A stretch of 64,000 nt of DNA from Podocnemis expansa (GCA_007922195.1 ML682005.1:36868259-36932258), one strand, 5' to 3'. Shown: positions 46,271 to 58,590, counted from the first letter of the stretch. Made by a program: numbers and translations. The notes: generated by a model from the letters alone, not told the origin.

Positions 46271-46739
46271 CCTGGATATTTTGAACAACATCTTTTGCAG
46301 TGGGGAGTTCCCCAGGTGCTTCTGTGCACAACTTAGTTCAACAGGAAGCATCAACAGTTCTCAAACACAGTCCTCAAACACAGCCTGGGCTCAATTGCAA
46401 ATGCGTTCCTTCTTCCATGGAGGTATCACCTGCTTTACTCATTCCCCCATTTTCCACTTGTTCACAGAGTCCCATTCAAAATCAGAAAAGAAAGGGCATC
46501 TATTATATTGACAGCCCTGGCAGGACTGTCTGTGGTCACCCCAATTGCAATGCTATTGGTTTTGGACCACAGCTGCCTGCAGCATCCCAATCTAGAGTCT
46601 CACCAGTACATGGGGTAGAAGCTTCATGCTTAAACACCATAGAATCTGCATACTTGGAGCCATTTGGGGGGAATGAACTTCTCAGTAGCACAAAGCCTTA
46701 TGCCAAGGTTACATAATTCACCAAGTGGAAAAGGTTTTT

Positions 46740-47640
46740 TAACTGAGTAATGCTGAAGGGCCCTCCTTTATCTCTGCCTCTCATTGTGGATTATGTACTG
46801 CTCTTGGAACAACTAGGGTTGGCAGTATCATCCATAAAGGTATACCTGGCAGTGATCTCCACATGCTACCTGGCAGAACACAGAAAATCAGGCTCTGCTG
46901 ATCCAGTGGTGACCTGTTTTCTCAAGGGCCTGAACAGATTCTACCCTCAGGTTCACCATCCAATACCGACATGGGACCTGAGCCAGGTACTAACTAAATT
47001 AATGGAACCTCTATTTGAGCCTTTAGCAACATATTTGCTCCTCTCTCTTGTGGAAAATGGCATTCCAGGTTGCAATTACCGCATCTCAGAAGGGTGTTGG
47101 GGCTCAAGGCTTTGGTATCTAACCCTCCATACATAGTGTTTTACAAAGAGAAGTTTCAGTAGTGACCTCCCCTCACCTGGCTTTTCTTTCAAAGGCTACA
47201 TCCCAGTTTCACACAGGATGTCTCTTCTCCCCCACCCCCCTGCAGTGTGCTTCTTGAAGCAACATGTGAATAACAGGGAATGAAGCTTTCATTCCCTGGA
47301 TGTCAAGAGAGCACTAACCTTTGATATAGAAAGGACCCTTTGAGTAAATCAAACTAACTCTTCATTGCTATAGTGGCTTGAATGAAGGGTCTCCCTGCAT
47401 TGTCCCAGAAGACCTTGTCATAGATCACCTCCTTGTACGAGGACCTGGTTGTGCAGCTAGCTCCAGTACTGAAGTGCACTCCACAAGGGCACTGGCTTCC
47501 TCAGCAGCTTTCCTGATACAGGAAATCTGAAGGTCCTCAACTTGGCCATGGATCTATATGTCACCTTTCACTATGTTATTATTCAACAGGCCAGAAATAA
47601 CACAGGATTTGGAAGGGCTGTGCTTTAGTCAGTGATTCCA
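46740..47640 (+). pseudogene. DIRS tyrosine recombinase remnant
   Basis: The frame 46750-47136 encodes an N-terminal SAM-like helical domain (LAVSSIKVYLAVIST, then FLKGLNRFYPQ and FEPLATYLLLSL), typical of DIRS-type tyrosine recombinases, which integrate the circular cDNA. The catalytic C-terminal half (Arg...Arg-Tyr) is only seen as scattered fragments with stops after 47136. I cannot identify the Tyr. Confidence 0.72.
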
Positions 47641-48029
47641 TGAGCTCCAACCCCTCCTCCTATGGTCAGCTGAAGAGGCACCTACTTGGAATTGAAATGA
47701 GCAAGCACTCAAAGAAGAAAAATCGGTTACCTACCTTTCATAATTGTTTGAGATGTGTTGCTCATTTCCACCCACATTCCCTTTAGTCAGAGCCTTCCAG
47801 CAAGAAGGAACTGAAGAGGTGCTGATCATCAGGGCCTTATACACAGTGCCATGGTGCCAGTGCTCCAGGGGACTCCTGCAATGACCCAACGGGTACTGCT
47901 AGGGGGAAAAAAAAAACCTTCTGATGACTGTGCATGAGGCTTCCAAGCACCTACGTGGAATGGACATGAGCCAGCATCTCAAAGAACAACAGTTATGAAA
48001 AGGTAGGTAACCATGTTTTTTTATGTTGC

Positions 48030-48155
48030 CAAGTTCCAAAGCAGTAGCCATGTTAGTTTAGTTCAGCGAAACAAACAAGAAGTCCTGTAGCACTTAAAGA
48101 CTAACAAATTTATTTATTGCATGAGCTTTCATGGGAGAAAAATCCCACTTTGTTA
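48030..48155 (-). repeat. Penelope-like/fold-back family monomer
   Basis: Reads TTCCAAAGCAGTAGCCATG, then AAACAAACAAGAAGTCC, GCACTTAAAGACTAAC and GAGCTTTCATGGGAG, the complement of a single arm. There is no returning arm, so not all copies are fold-backs. Confidence 0.75.
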
Positions 48156-51100
48156 CGACTTGAGAGCAGGGGGTAAAGTATAATTTGGGAGGCCCTGGAA
48201 TGCTCCTAAATTTCTCGGCCCCCTTCCTGCAGTTCCGGCCCCCCTTTACGCACATCTGGGACCCCTTCACGCATGTCAGGGCCCCCTTTACCTACCTCAC
48301 CTACTGCCCCCCCCCACACTCCAGCTACTGTATTCCTACTCCTTCCCTCTTCCCCCAGAAAAAAAGAATCCTGGAATATTTACATCTAGGAAGAAAGGAA
48401 TGAGTGCTGAAATCTCCCCTTGTCCCATACTCGAGACAAATGAAATGAGATACCTTCATTTTCAGAGCATTGAAAAGAGCATTGGGAGTGATATGAAAAA
48501 GAGCTACACTCAACTGTCTTAGGGAAGATTATGAAACCTGTGTGTTGCACATTAAAAAAAATGCAATCCTACTTTTGGTTTGCAATATCCAGTTTCTTCA
48601 TGAACTTAAAAGTTAAAAAAAAAATCTTTGGTATCCTGCAGACTCACGTTTTAAAATACGCCATGTCTTCCACATGCATCCCAGTGAAGAAATAAAAAGA
48701 TTATTTGCTGAAACAAAACAAAATAACTAGGGGTAGACTATGAATGCACCTGCATTTATGAATCACACTGAGATTAAACAAAAAATCTAAAAAAGGCAGT
48801 TTTTCAGCTTTTAGTTCACTCGGTTCTACATCCAGCCTCTGACAAATACTGAATCATAAATTTGTTAGTAATCTAGAACAAAGCAATTAGATGGGCTGCA
48901 ATTTCAACTCTCCTGATTTTAGAAAAGGGAAAAAATATTTTTGTTCTTTTTTTTTGTTTGTTTCATTCATTTGTCCAGTCCCAGATTCTGTGAGTATGTA
49001 GAAACAGGCTGAAAGAACATGAATATTTGGCAATGGCAAACTTTGAACGCTGCTGTTTGCCCAACTTGCCAATTACCTTCCGGTAGTTTGGGATATCTAA
49101 AAATTTATGTTTGATTCGTCTTCTCCCCCCAACCTCTTCTGATTTTCTGGGTTTCCTGGTTATTCAACTGAACACAAATTGCCGTTCATACAGATGCACT
49201 GCCATGATTTCTGATTTGCAGGCTGTCATTCCCATTAATAACCTACTAGGCTGTCATGCTGTCATTCCTTGTTGCTGCAACGATTTGTTTCAAACATAGG
49301 AGCTGATTCATGAAGAATAAAAAAAAAAAACAGTTGTCCTGTTTTACAGGAACCTCAAAATATTTATGCAGAAAATGTGTGAAAAGCACACACACCATTT
49401 TTATCCTACAGAACATGATTGCCAGCCAACTACTTTTCTTGAAAAGAGGAGAGGGAAAGAGAACATAGACTGAAGCCTCTACTTAATTTAAAAAAAAAAA
49501 AATTTGGAAATACAACCTTTAATTAAGGCCCCCTTCTAAGTGACCCCAGTTGAATGTGTCAGTGTGATGGTAAAGTACGATACGGTAATTCCCCAATACA
49601 ATGTAGTGACTTAAGAACACTAAAACAAAGCAAATGTTAGGAACATATTATTTCTCCTCACCCCACTGCTCTTCCCAACAGCTCTAATGTCAGCCATGTT
49701 TGCAAACAAAAAGGGATAACTATCAGCATTACTTAGTCTTTTATTTTATTTTCCTGCTACCCATAGAAGCACTGGGCTATGTTTTTCTAGCAAGTATGCT
49801 GATGCAACCTCATTGACTTCAGAGGGGTTGTGCTAATGTGAATAAAAACAGAACCTGGCCCACTGGATGCACTGTTCAATACATGCATTTATTTCTTTGG
49901 CTATCAAGTATCTGTTGATACATGTGAAAGGTCAGATTATGGTAGGGATGAACAAAAATGAATCTATCAATAAAAACCTTCACACAAACTTAATCTGAAT
50001 CTGAAAGGCAACGAAATAAAAAATGGAGTCCTTGGCCTGGCTGTAGTTATATAATGATTCCACTGGAGAACATGTAAGTTAAAGGCAGCTGGTTCGCATG
50101 ATATAAATGAGTTTGGCTAAATTGCGTAAGAAGAATCTTCATCTAATTTTTCTGCCTGTGTCCTCTTTTTTTTCTTCTGGAATTTCCTAGATTCTTGACA
50201 GTGTGGTGAGTAAGCTCAAACTGCCAAAAACTCAGCTAGCCCACCAGATCTGGAAACAACTCATTCTGGAATTTGCATTTCAGCTTACAAACTGTCGATA
50301 TTCAAAGTATGCCGGAGCTGCCAGGAGCTGAGCTCCTCCTCTTTTTCCATGGCCAAAGCCCAATACTGGCACTTCTCCTGAAGAAACACACACAAGAAGG
50401 TTTCTTAGGAAAAAGAACATGAATGAAGCTAAGATTAAAAGAAAAAAATAGAATTAATGTAAATCAAAATGGCAAGGGAGAGAGAAAGAGACAGGGCAGG
50501 GCATGCAGAGATCTTCAGGGCTCCCTCATATTCTCCCATTTCCCTCAGCTGCTCCTCTCTAACCCAAACCTGCCCCTACTACAATATTCTCAGAGTCCCC
50601 CCACTATTTCCTTGCTACCTGGAGCACTGCATACACTTGGCTGCTAATGAGTGAACTGCTGTAACATATCTACTCAAAAAGAATACTTAAGTCATTAGAC
50701 TGACTGTGCACACTAATTTAGGCTAATATTTTAAAGAGGCAGGATCCCAATTACCACATTATCATTATCTTCCATGAAACTTACATTTTAACCCACTTGA
50801 AGATTTGTCACTGCCAAACAGCATCAGCAGCCAAGCCCCAAACCTGTCAATGCCACGGTATTTTCTAAATTGATGTTTAATTAATGAACTGCTATAGCAA
50901 CAGGTTCTCCCTCTCCTTTTTTAATTTGATCTCTATGGCATTATAGGTACCTAAAGCTTACACTTGGCATATATTCGCATAGTTTCCTTGTCAGAGGAAA
51001 TGTATATTCATTTTAGACTTGCAGAGGCAATTACAGTAACCACCAGTTGCCTACAGCAGCTAATCAAAGTGATAACCTGCAAGTTCTCAACTCCCCATGA

Positions 51101-51450
51101 GACGACTCACTTGCCTCCAGCTGATGAATGCCAAAAGAGCAGCATGGGCCCTACAGTAATGACACTGTCATCTAAGGGAAGTTTTTAACTAACCCATAGT
51201 TTTTTAAAGACTCTATTAACATCTCATAAAAAAAAGAGGCCTGGGTAAAACATGCTAATAGGAATTTTAAAGGGAAAAAGTCATCCCAGAAATGGATGCC
51301 TATTGTAAAGCATTGACTAGGAATTTACCTGCTGATAAAGCAGAGGAAACCACCCCAATATACTCTTCATCGAGTGAACATCAGAACCACAGTATCCACT
51401 CAGGACATGTATACAGTGCAGCTAGAAAGGACTCTTCCAGCTTGGGTTGA
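48156..51450. other. Repeat-poor non-coding DNA
   Basis: No recognisable transposon over about 3.3 kb, unlike the preceding 36 kb. Mixed composition with several stretches of balanced sequence (49100-49300, 50080-50300, 50780-50950, 51020-51180). No protein-like frame. A possible 15-base micro-exon at 50191-50205 is discussed in the findings. Confidence 0.5.
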
Positions 51451-51451
51451 C

Positions 51452-51675
51452 ATCTACACGACAGTTTTGATTGAGCTAGTGTATTAAAAATTGCAGTACA
51501 GCTTCGGCATGGGTGATAGCTCAGGTTAGCTGCCCAAGCACATCCTTAGGATCCTGGAGAGTATTGTTCTTGGGTGGCTAGCTTGAGCTGATGTCCGTGC
51601 CACCACGGGTACAATGCTATTTTTAGTATGTTAGCTCAATCAGTGTTAGGACATGTATGTCTACCTGCACTGGAA
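51452..51675. mobile_element. Old inverted-repeat DNA element
   Basis: ATTGAGCTAGTGTATTAAAA at the left pairs imperfectly with TTTTTAGTATGTTAGCTCAAT at the right. GACATCTACACG and GGACATGTATGTCTACCTGC lie just outside. The arrangement suggests an ancient Harbinger-like or other DNA element. Exact termini are not resolvable. Confidence 0.5.
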
Positions 51676-51700
51676 ATTTCACCGCCCAGCTGTACTCTTA

Positions 51701-51811
51701 GGCCCCAATCCAGCAAAGCATTAAGCAAATGAGTAATCCCACTGACTTCAATGGGACTATTCACTTGCTTAAAATTAAATACATGCTTAAGTGCTTTGTT
51801 GGACTGAGGCC
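51701..51811. mobile_element. Palindromic MITE
   Basis: A 111-bp near-perfect palindrome. GGCCCCAATCCAGCAAAGC at the left mirrors GCTTTGTTGGACTGAGGCC at the right, and the centre is CCCACTGACTTCAATGGGAC. This design is common to a widespread small amniote MITE. No clear target duplication. Confidence 0.75.
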
Positions 51812-53730
51812 ACTACAGTACAGGAAAGTTAATACTAAGCTTGGGGTGGTTTAAGAAATACTTCCTGACCTCACTGCACAGCACAAAGTGGGCTACAAGC
51901 AGAGCAAATCCAAAAGATGTTAGAAAACCCACACATTTAAAAACAGCCAGCAGTTATTTGTTGATGAGATTTTTACTGCTCCAGAACATGAATGTTTTCA
52001 TCAATGATGTGCTCCTTTCAACCATTTTCCATTGTGTTAGTGACAAAAGCTACATAAAAGACACACCCTTTATTTGAACTTTAGCACATTTAGCACATAC
52101 ACATATTCCGAAGAGCAAAATGAAAGCATTTAAAAGTAAAATATGTGAACAGGTTTGAATACTGATTCTAAGAGCTGTACTTCATTCAGTATAACTGAGC
52201 ATGAAACCAGAAATATAAGAACAGCTTCATCACTTTAACAGGCTCCTTAAAACGCACTCACACAAGCCACCTACATGAAAAATTTCTTAGTGGCTGCACT
52301 GTTATTCTAATTTCGTTATTAAATATGAGGTTTCTCTTTAAAGCTTCTGGTCAGGTTTTGACACTGAAATTCAGGATATTCTAATTGGACGAGCAACCCA
52401 AAGGAGATGTTTCAATGGATTTTTCAGTATGAGATGAATCCAGGAGGACTCCAGCATTGCAATCTGGAGGCTGAATAGAGAATGGGTTAGGTTAGTACAA
52501 TTTCTTTTCTGTGTTGCGTGAATTGTGCAGGTAATGAATTCGTGTTCTGTTATTTCCTCATTCTGTTAGGAGTTTTTAAAGCAATAGTTGTTTTATTTTA
52601 AAGACTATCACCGTCTTCAACAGACAGCTTATGCCTGGAAGGACTGTGCTTCAAGGCAGGTCATTATAACAAGTTTCAGCCATTATTATTATTTGTAATT
52701 CAGTAGAGCCCAAGGACCCAACCAAGGTCAGTCCCCAATTGTTTGGGGTATTTTACAGCCATATAGTAAAAGGCTCTGTAACTAGTTGTAATGAACCAGG
52801 CTTCTTTGCTATGGGCAAAGCAAGATTCTTTCAGTAAAGTTACTCTACAAGTTGAGGGCATACTCATTAGAGCTGCAGAAAAGGCAGAGAATAAAACCAA
52901 TCTCGAACAATCCAGAGAAAAAGTCCCTTAAAATTACATATGTCTACTAAGAGAGATCAAAGGTTGAACATTTAGTATTGAACCAAAGTACTCATAAAAT
53001 ATGGCCCTTTTTCTGGACCATTCTGTAATTCTTGGATGTTGGAGGCTATAGAGTCTTTATCCATTTTATTCTTGGTTTTCTAGCTTCAATTTCTCTACAC
53101 AAACCTGTCAAATGTCGCCCATGTCTTTGCGTCCCAGGGTTCTACCCCTCATATTGGGGCTTGCAGAATCCTTTAAAAATATTATACATACACCTCAATA
53201 TGCCTCCACACCCACATATAACTAGTTGAGATTACAGATATGTGTATATGCAATATATTGAAACACATGAAAGAAAGATGCTCAGAAAATACATCATGGT
53301 ATGGTGTAATAAGATCTCAAATAAGAACTGATGGAAATCTTCATACTACATCACATTATTATGCACTGTGCATAAGTCACGTATTTTACAGAAAAGCTAA
53401 TTTAGAAGAAGTTTTTAAAAATGCATGGGTCCTCTTCGTCATATCCTATCAGCATCCAAACTCTTTCAGTACAATGATCTCTGGGAGATGAGGAAAATTA
53501 TATGGAATAAATTTTAGAAGCACATACAAATTAACTAAAATGGCTTTACTACAAATTAATGTCATGATATAAGCTCTCATCGCAAAACCTACTAAGGGTA
53601 GAAGCAAGTGCTGTACATCCCCATTTGGAGCTGGGACTCTGCCTTTTCCGTGAGTACATGATAACCATATCCATCACCATATCCCATTGCACCCATGGCA
53701 AGATATTGGAGCATAAATGTGACAAGAACA
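51812..53730. other. Unique non-coding DNA
   Basis: No gene, RNA gene or transposon recognised. Confidence 0.5.
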
Positions 53731-53921
53731 GTGGTCCTCAACCTGCAGCCCACGGGCTGCTTGAGGCCCAGTCAGCACCCAAGTTATGGCCCATGTGGCA
53801 TTGTCAGGGGCATTCAGGTAGTGTATATACTGTATGAATATTGCCCACATAACACATGGAGAGAAGCATGTCTACCCACAATGGTAAATAGGGTTAGAAC
53901 CAGTGGTCTAGGACTAAATAT
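53731..53921. mobile_element. Candidate non-autonomous hAT element
   Basis: The left end is CAGTGGTCCTCAACC and the right end GGGTTAGAACCAGTG, with inverted hAT-type termini. The 8-bp flanks GACAAGAA and GTCTAGGA match at only 5 of 8, so the copy is old or the edge slightly off. The right boundary is accurate to a few bases. Confidence 0.6.
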
Positions 53922-55246
53922 TGATTTCTCCTAGGCCTCAAGCTGTGGAGGGGGAATGGAGGGAGGAATGTAACATCTGAGTGGAAAACGGAAATACCTT
54001 CTCTGTCATTTTTTTAAAAAATAAACTTATTGGTGGTTATTTTAACTGGCTGATAGGTTTGGGATTTTAGAAGCAGACCTAAATGAGATAGATTAATTAG
54101 CAGGAAGGCAGGTATGCCAGTCAAAGACACATGACAAATGCACCTTTTCACATGATTGTTACAGCCCTCATCCTTCAATGTGTATATATACACACACAAC
54201 ACAGCACTTAGATATTTTCACCAAGTGATCCAGTGGTCCATGATACTGTGCTAATATTTGGAGTATGTTATTCAGGATTGTTTTACAACCTGCATAGCTA
54301 TCTAGCATTCCTGGAGCAGCCCTTTTAGACATTTCTTCCAGGCTTGGTGGCTCAGGTTAAAACTGGCACTGATTTCATTTTTTTCACAAGAATTTACCCT
54401 GTCTGAAGTCATGAAGCCTACAGAATTATGAAGCACTGTCATCTACAGACCAGACTTCAGAGGAAGTCGTACATGCCAGAATAGCATTTAATTTCATGTT
54501 TACAGAAACCCTTGGAAACCACAGCAGATAATCATGGGAGAACAACATTCTAGCTCCATGTGTTTCTACTCTTCCATATTTCCATCAATAATGAATATTT
54601 AAAGTATAGTTTGAAAATTGACCAGAAAAAAAATTATACCTTCTTACTCAGCAAATTTGCAACTTGTTTGTGTTCAGGATCAGAACTGGTGACTTGAATG
54701 CCAAAAATAATTTTCTGTTACTTTTTTATTTATGTTAGCATGGCATTGCCCACAAATCTGTAGGAGGCTAATCTAAAACCTAATTGGGCTAATCCAACAA
54801 CAGTAACAACAGAAGATTAGAACTGGTTGAAAAATGGCATAGCATTTGTATGAACATTCTCAAACATTTTCAGAAAGTTTCCGAAACTTTTACATTCAAA
54901 ATTGCAACAAAAAATATTCATAAGTACAAAATTCAAACTGTTTCAACCAACCAACAAACTGCAGGCCCAAATTATACTTGATAATGATTTGAATGAAAGA
55001 CAATGAGCTTGCACACACGGAACAGAGGACCAAATTTTAGGAGTGGGATTATCCGTGTTGTAAGTACTAGCAGGATTTTCTTCCAGAGTCTGTATTACTA
55101 ATAAGGACACCAACTTGCCTTGCAGATTCTAGGTCAAGTTTCAATTAGAACAACCCCCCCCCCCTTTTTTTTTTAACCTGGCAACAGAGCACATTTGACC
55201 TGGAGTCACTGACAAACAATAAAGAAGGAACCCTAAAATACCATTT
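53922..55246. other. Unique AT-rich non-coding DNA
   Basis: Nothing recognisable apart from a C-run/T-run at about 55151-55173. Confidence 0.5.
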
Positions 55247-55254
55247 TTATAGTC

Positions 55255-55786
55255 CAGGGGATGGCAACCTTTGCTGGCCCCAGTGCCAGCCCCGCTCACT
55301 GCACCCTCAGCATGTGCCAGGGTGAGGCCTCAGGTTCCTGGCCAAAACCTGGACTGGGACCAGGACTCGATCCTGCCAGTGGGCAGCCTCCAGTTCCCAG
55401 TTAGGGCCAGGGCTGGGGCTGAGACCAGCTCCTGCTACTGCTGGTGGGCAGCATCCAGTTCCTGACTGGGGCTGGGGCCAGCTCCCACCAGTAGCAGCAG
55501 CTCTGTGAGGGCTAACCAACCCCACTCCCCTCCAGCAGTCCTGCCCAGTACAGGGAGGAGCCAACAGGGGCCAGAAGCCCCATGCTGCAGCTTCTTTTTC
55601 CCTGCCGGCCATGCTCCCCAGCAGGGAAGCACAGCCAGCAGGGGCCTGGAGCCGTGGCACATGGCTTTTGTGGCCCCAGGCTGTGCTGGAGGCAGGGCCA
55701 GTGGGGAGACTGAGTGGGACCACGTGTTGCTCAGGCTTGGCCCACATGCCATGTTTGACACGCGTGTCAGGGGTTACTGACCCCTG
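55255..55786. mobile_element. Non-autonomous hAT element with GC-rich core, perfect 8-bp duplication
   Basis: A 532-bp insert starting CAGGGGATGGCAACC and ending TTACTGACCCCTG, flanked by identical TTATAGTC at 55247-55254 and 55787-55794. The inside is GC-rich with imperfect repeats (GGGCAGC(C/A)TCCAGTTCC twice, CCAGCTCC(T/C) twice). Frames on both strands are by-products of composition. No transposase. Confidence 0.9.
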
Positions 55787-55794
55787 TTATAGTC

Positions 55795-57769
55795 ATGTCT
55801 TAAAACAGAACTAGACATCAAGCTTGCAGTTTGTGCAGCCGGTGGAGTAACACATTCAACCTTTATATATAAGAGGCTTATTTAAATAAAATTACAATAT
55901 GTTCTTTAAAACGTGTTATCATTTTCACTCACTAGCACAGATAGATGTCACCTAAGAGAGGATACCAACCGTCAGCTTTCCACAACCACATCTGTAGACT
56001 GCAGATGATTATCTGTAATCAATAGCTATAGCATCATGGTAATAAAATTATAGCACTTACATATAATTACACTTACGTTCAATGATATCCAGATCCATTC
56101 AAAGCTACTTCTGCGTATGTCACAGGTGGAAATCTTCATAAATTAGCAAGTCTCAGAGGAGGGGAAGGAGGTCAGAGTCTAGTTTTCAGAATTATGCCAA
56201 GGAAGCTGTAGTTAAGAGAAACTTGTCATTTATCCCTAACTATTTGATATTGTCATCTCTGGGTGTTTTTGAAAGACTGCTCTACATTTCTGAGTACCGT
56301 AAAACATACCTCTGCTGTTCCTTGCTCTTCTGGTCTTTATACTTGTACTAAACAAAGGCCAATAATACATGTAAACGTTCATTTTACTGAATAGATTGTT
56401 GTTTATTCTCTTCATGATTTTATATTTAGCATCTCAAATGAGTTGAACTGCCTGGGGGACCAGTCACAGTCCGGATGGTCAGACTTCGGAATCCAGAGTT
56501 GTTTTTAAATTCATCAAGATAATTTTTCTATGTCAGCATAATAGAGGCCTACTTTCCCTTAAGTGTCTCTCCCATTCATTCTAATAGTCCATTTTACTCT
56601 CTCTCTTCCCTGTCTCTCTCATGCCTTCCTTTTCTACTCTTCTTTTCTCGCCACTTCCACAATCACTCTCCCTCAATCTTCTTTCTTCCCTCCCTGGTTT
56701 GGTTCCCAGTATCAATGCTGAGTATACTATACCAGGGTGACTGGTGTGTTTACTGGTGTAAATCTGGCTATCTTTTTAATGGCTTCTTCTTTGTTTTCCC
56801 TGGCTGAAGACATGCTGTATTAATTTAGATGGAATATATGGGCCAAAGGTGTTAACATAACCCAGTCACTGTCCAATATAAAACAGTGTTCAACAAAATT
56901 CAGGTCTGGTATACAGAGAATTCAGCCTACTTAATACCATGGCAAGCACATCATTTAAAAAGGAAGGCAGGAAAAACAGACAGCTTTTGAAATGTGAAGT
57001 ATTAAATACGGCTTGTTTTCTTTCCCTTTAGCTGAAGAGAGTTTTTGGAAGGAAAAAAGCCTTTGACAGACAGTCTCTCAAATGATGAAGATGGTAACTG
57101 TCCTTTTGGCGAAGAAAGAAAGTAGAGATGGGCCGGAGGGGTATCAATGTTATCTTGACTCTTCTCTCTGACCTGTTCTGGTCAGGTGATCTCTCAGGAT
57201 CAGCACAATGAAAGCCCAGGTTCCCAGGAGATGATGGGGGTGTCAGCCAGGAAGGTGAAGTTCACTCCGGTAGACAATTTTTCTTCCCAAATTCTCTTTC
57301 TTTAGAACCCACAAAGGGAACGGTGGACAGAATAGCACATCCATTATTTACCCAGCATGATCTTAAAATACTTGTTATAGATTATCATAACATCATATTT
57401 GTTATTATAGGTTATTGTGACATCTCATTAATATACATTCACGTTTATACTCTATAAGTTATAATTAGTGTAAATTTGTAGGTCCAGTTATTACAACAGA
57501 CATTATGGGTGAAACTGGTGGAAATGCCGCTACTGACTTCACTGACATCAGGCTTTCACCTTACATGCTTAATATACACAGTAAATACCATCATCTGACT
57601 CTGAGTGAAAAAAAAAATCATATGGAGAAAAGTTATACTTTGAAGTGCAGAAAATGGGATGTGTTACATAACCACAACCATGTTGGTTAAATACATAAAA
57701 CTAGGTTCAGCACAAGCAGGATTAAGCGAAGAATGAAGTGTCCCAAGTCTAAAAGAGGACTGATGGGAG
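55795..57769. other. Unique non-coding DNA
   Basis: No transposon recognised. A possible non-coding exon at 57032-57093 is described in the findings. A CT-rich tract lies at about 56595-56700. Confidence 0.5.
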
Positions 57770-57948
57770 CAGGGCCGTAACTACAGTGGGGCCAATGAGG
57801 CTTTGCCCCAGGGGCACTGTAGTGGCGCAATAGAGCCGGTCTATTAAAAGGCATGTTTCACGGTGCCAGCCCCAAGTGCTGCCAACTGCAAGGGGCGCAT
57901 TCCTATCAGAACGCACCCCGGGTGCTGAAATAGCATGTTATGGCTCTG
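57770..57948. mobile_element. Short non-autonomous hAT element, perfect 8-bp duplication
   Basis: A 179-bp insert from CAGGGCCGTAACTAC to GTTATGGCTCTG. Identical GATGGGAG repeats at 57762-57769 and 57949-57956. The inverted ends match over about 11 of 15 bases. No coding capacity. Confidence 0.88.
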
Positions 57949-58189
57949 GATGGGAGCATATCCTTTGTTCTTTCTTTTATTTTAATTAGATATTAGAGGT
58001 AGTAGGTGTAGCAGTGAAAACTCTGTCAATGGGGAAAACTTTTCTCAAAGAATATAGTAGAGCTGGTAGAAGACTTTTTGGAATTAATATTTTTACCGAA
58101 AAAACCCTCTCTTTTCAAAATCAGTGCTAGAATCTATTCATTAATATTCCAGAATGCCCCACAGATGCCAGATCTTTATGAATGTATTT

Positions 58190-58290
58190 CTTATTCCTGA
58201 AGAAGAGCTCTTTCTTAGCTCAAAAGCTTGTCCCCTTTACCAACAGAAGCTGGTCCAATAAAAGTTACTACCCCACCCATTTTGTCTCTT
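58190..58290 (+). repeat. Second hammerhead-like retroelement fragment
   Basis: CTGAAGA (58197-58203), one extra A, GAGCT...AGCTC hairpin (58205-58221), then AAAA where GAAA is expected (58222-58225), followed by GCTTGTC and a tail CAACAGAAGCTGGTCCAATA. The layout is the same as the core of the fold-back family although the rest of the sequence differs. It is likely another Penelope-like tail family. The class is inferred. Confidence 0.55.
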
Positions 58291-58504
58291 CATTATTTAC
58301 AGTTAGTTGCTGAATGACTCAAGTGGACATATTTCAGACTATAGATTGTTCATGAATGCTGTGACTAATGTTGAGTATTAATTATTCACAGTTTACTGTT
58401 CTTGCTATGTGATAGATCCTTTGCTTCCCTGATTGAGTTACACCAAAATTCACAAAGAATGTGCAAAACAGTAAGCAAATATATCCAGCATAGGTTGTGT
58501 TGGG

Positions 58505-58590
58505 TTGGAGCCCACAGAAGCTTATGCCCAAAGAAATTTGTTAGTCTTTAAGTTGCCATAGGACTCTTGTTTTTATTTCCTACAAACTGT
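58505..58590 (+). repeat. Penelope-like/fold-back family fragment
   Basis: CCCACAGAAGCTTATGCCC, then TTTGTTAGTCTTTAAG and TTGCCATAGGACTCTTG are the family's arm. Both ends have decayed. Confidence 0.65.

Larger units (their letters stand above)
43365..48020 (+). mobile_element. Decayed DIRS-like tyrosine-recombinase retrotransposon
   Basis: The order Gag, reverse transcriptase, RNase H, tyrosine recombinase on one strand, with no flanking LTRs, is that of DIRS elements. At the 3' side, two sequences are inverted relative to each other: 47725-47785 (complement of GGTAGGTAACCGA...) and 47955-48015 (CATGAGCCAGCATCTC ... AAAAGGTAGGTAACC). These correspond to the inverted and internal complementary terminal sequences of DIRS elements. 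No matching left terminal repeat was found, so the 5' limit is approximate. All genes carry stops and frameshifts. Confidence 0.82.

Noticed and set aside
55307..55780. Open frames of up to 146 codons on both strands
   Set aside because: They are located inside a hAT element whose 8-bp duplication is perfect, with a GC-rich non-coding core.
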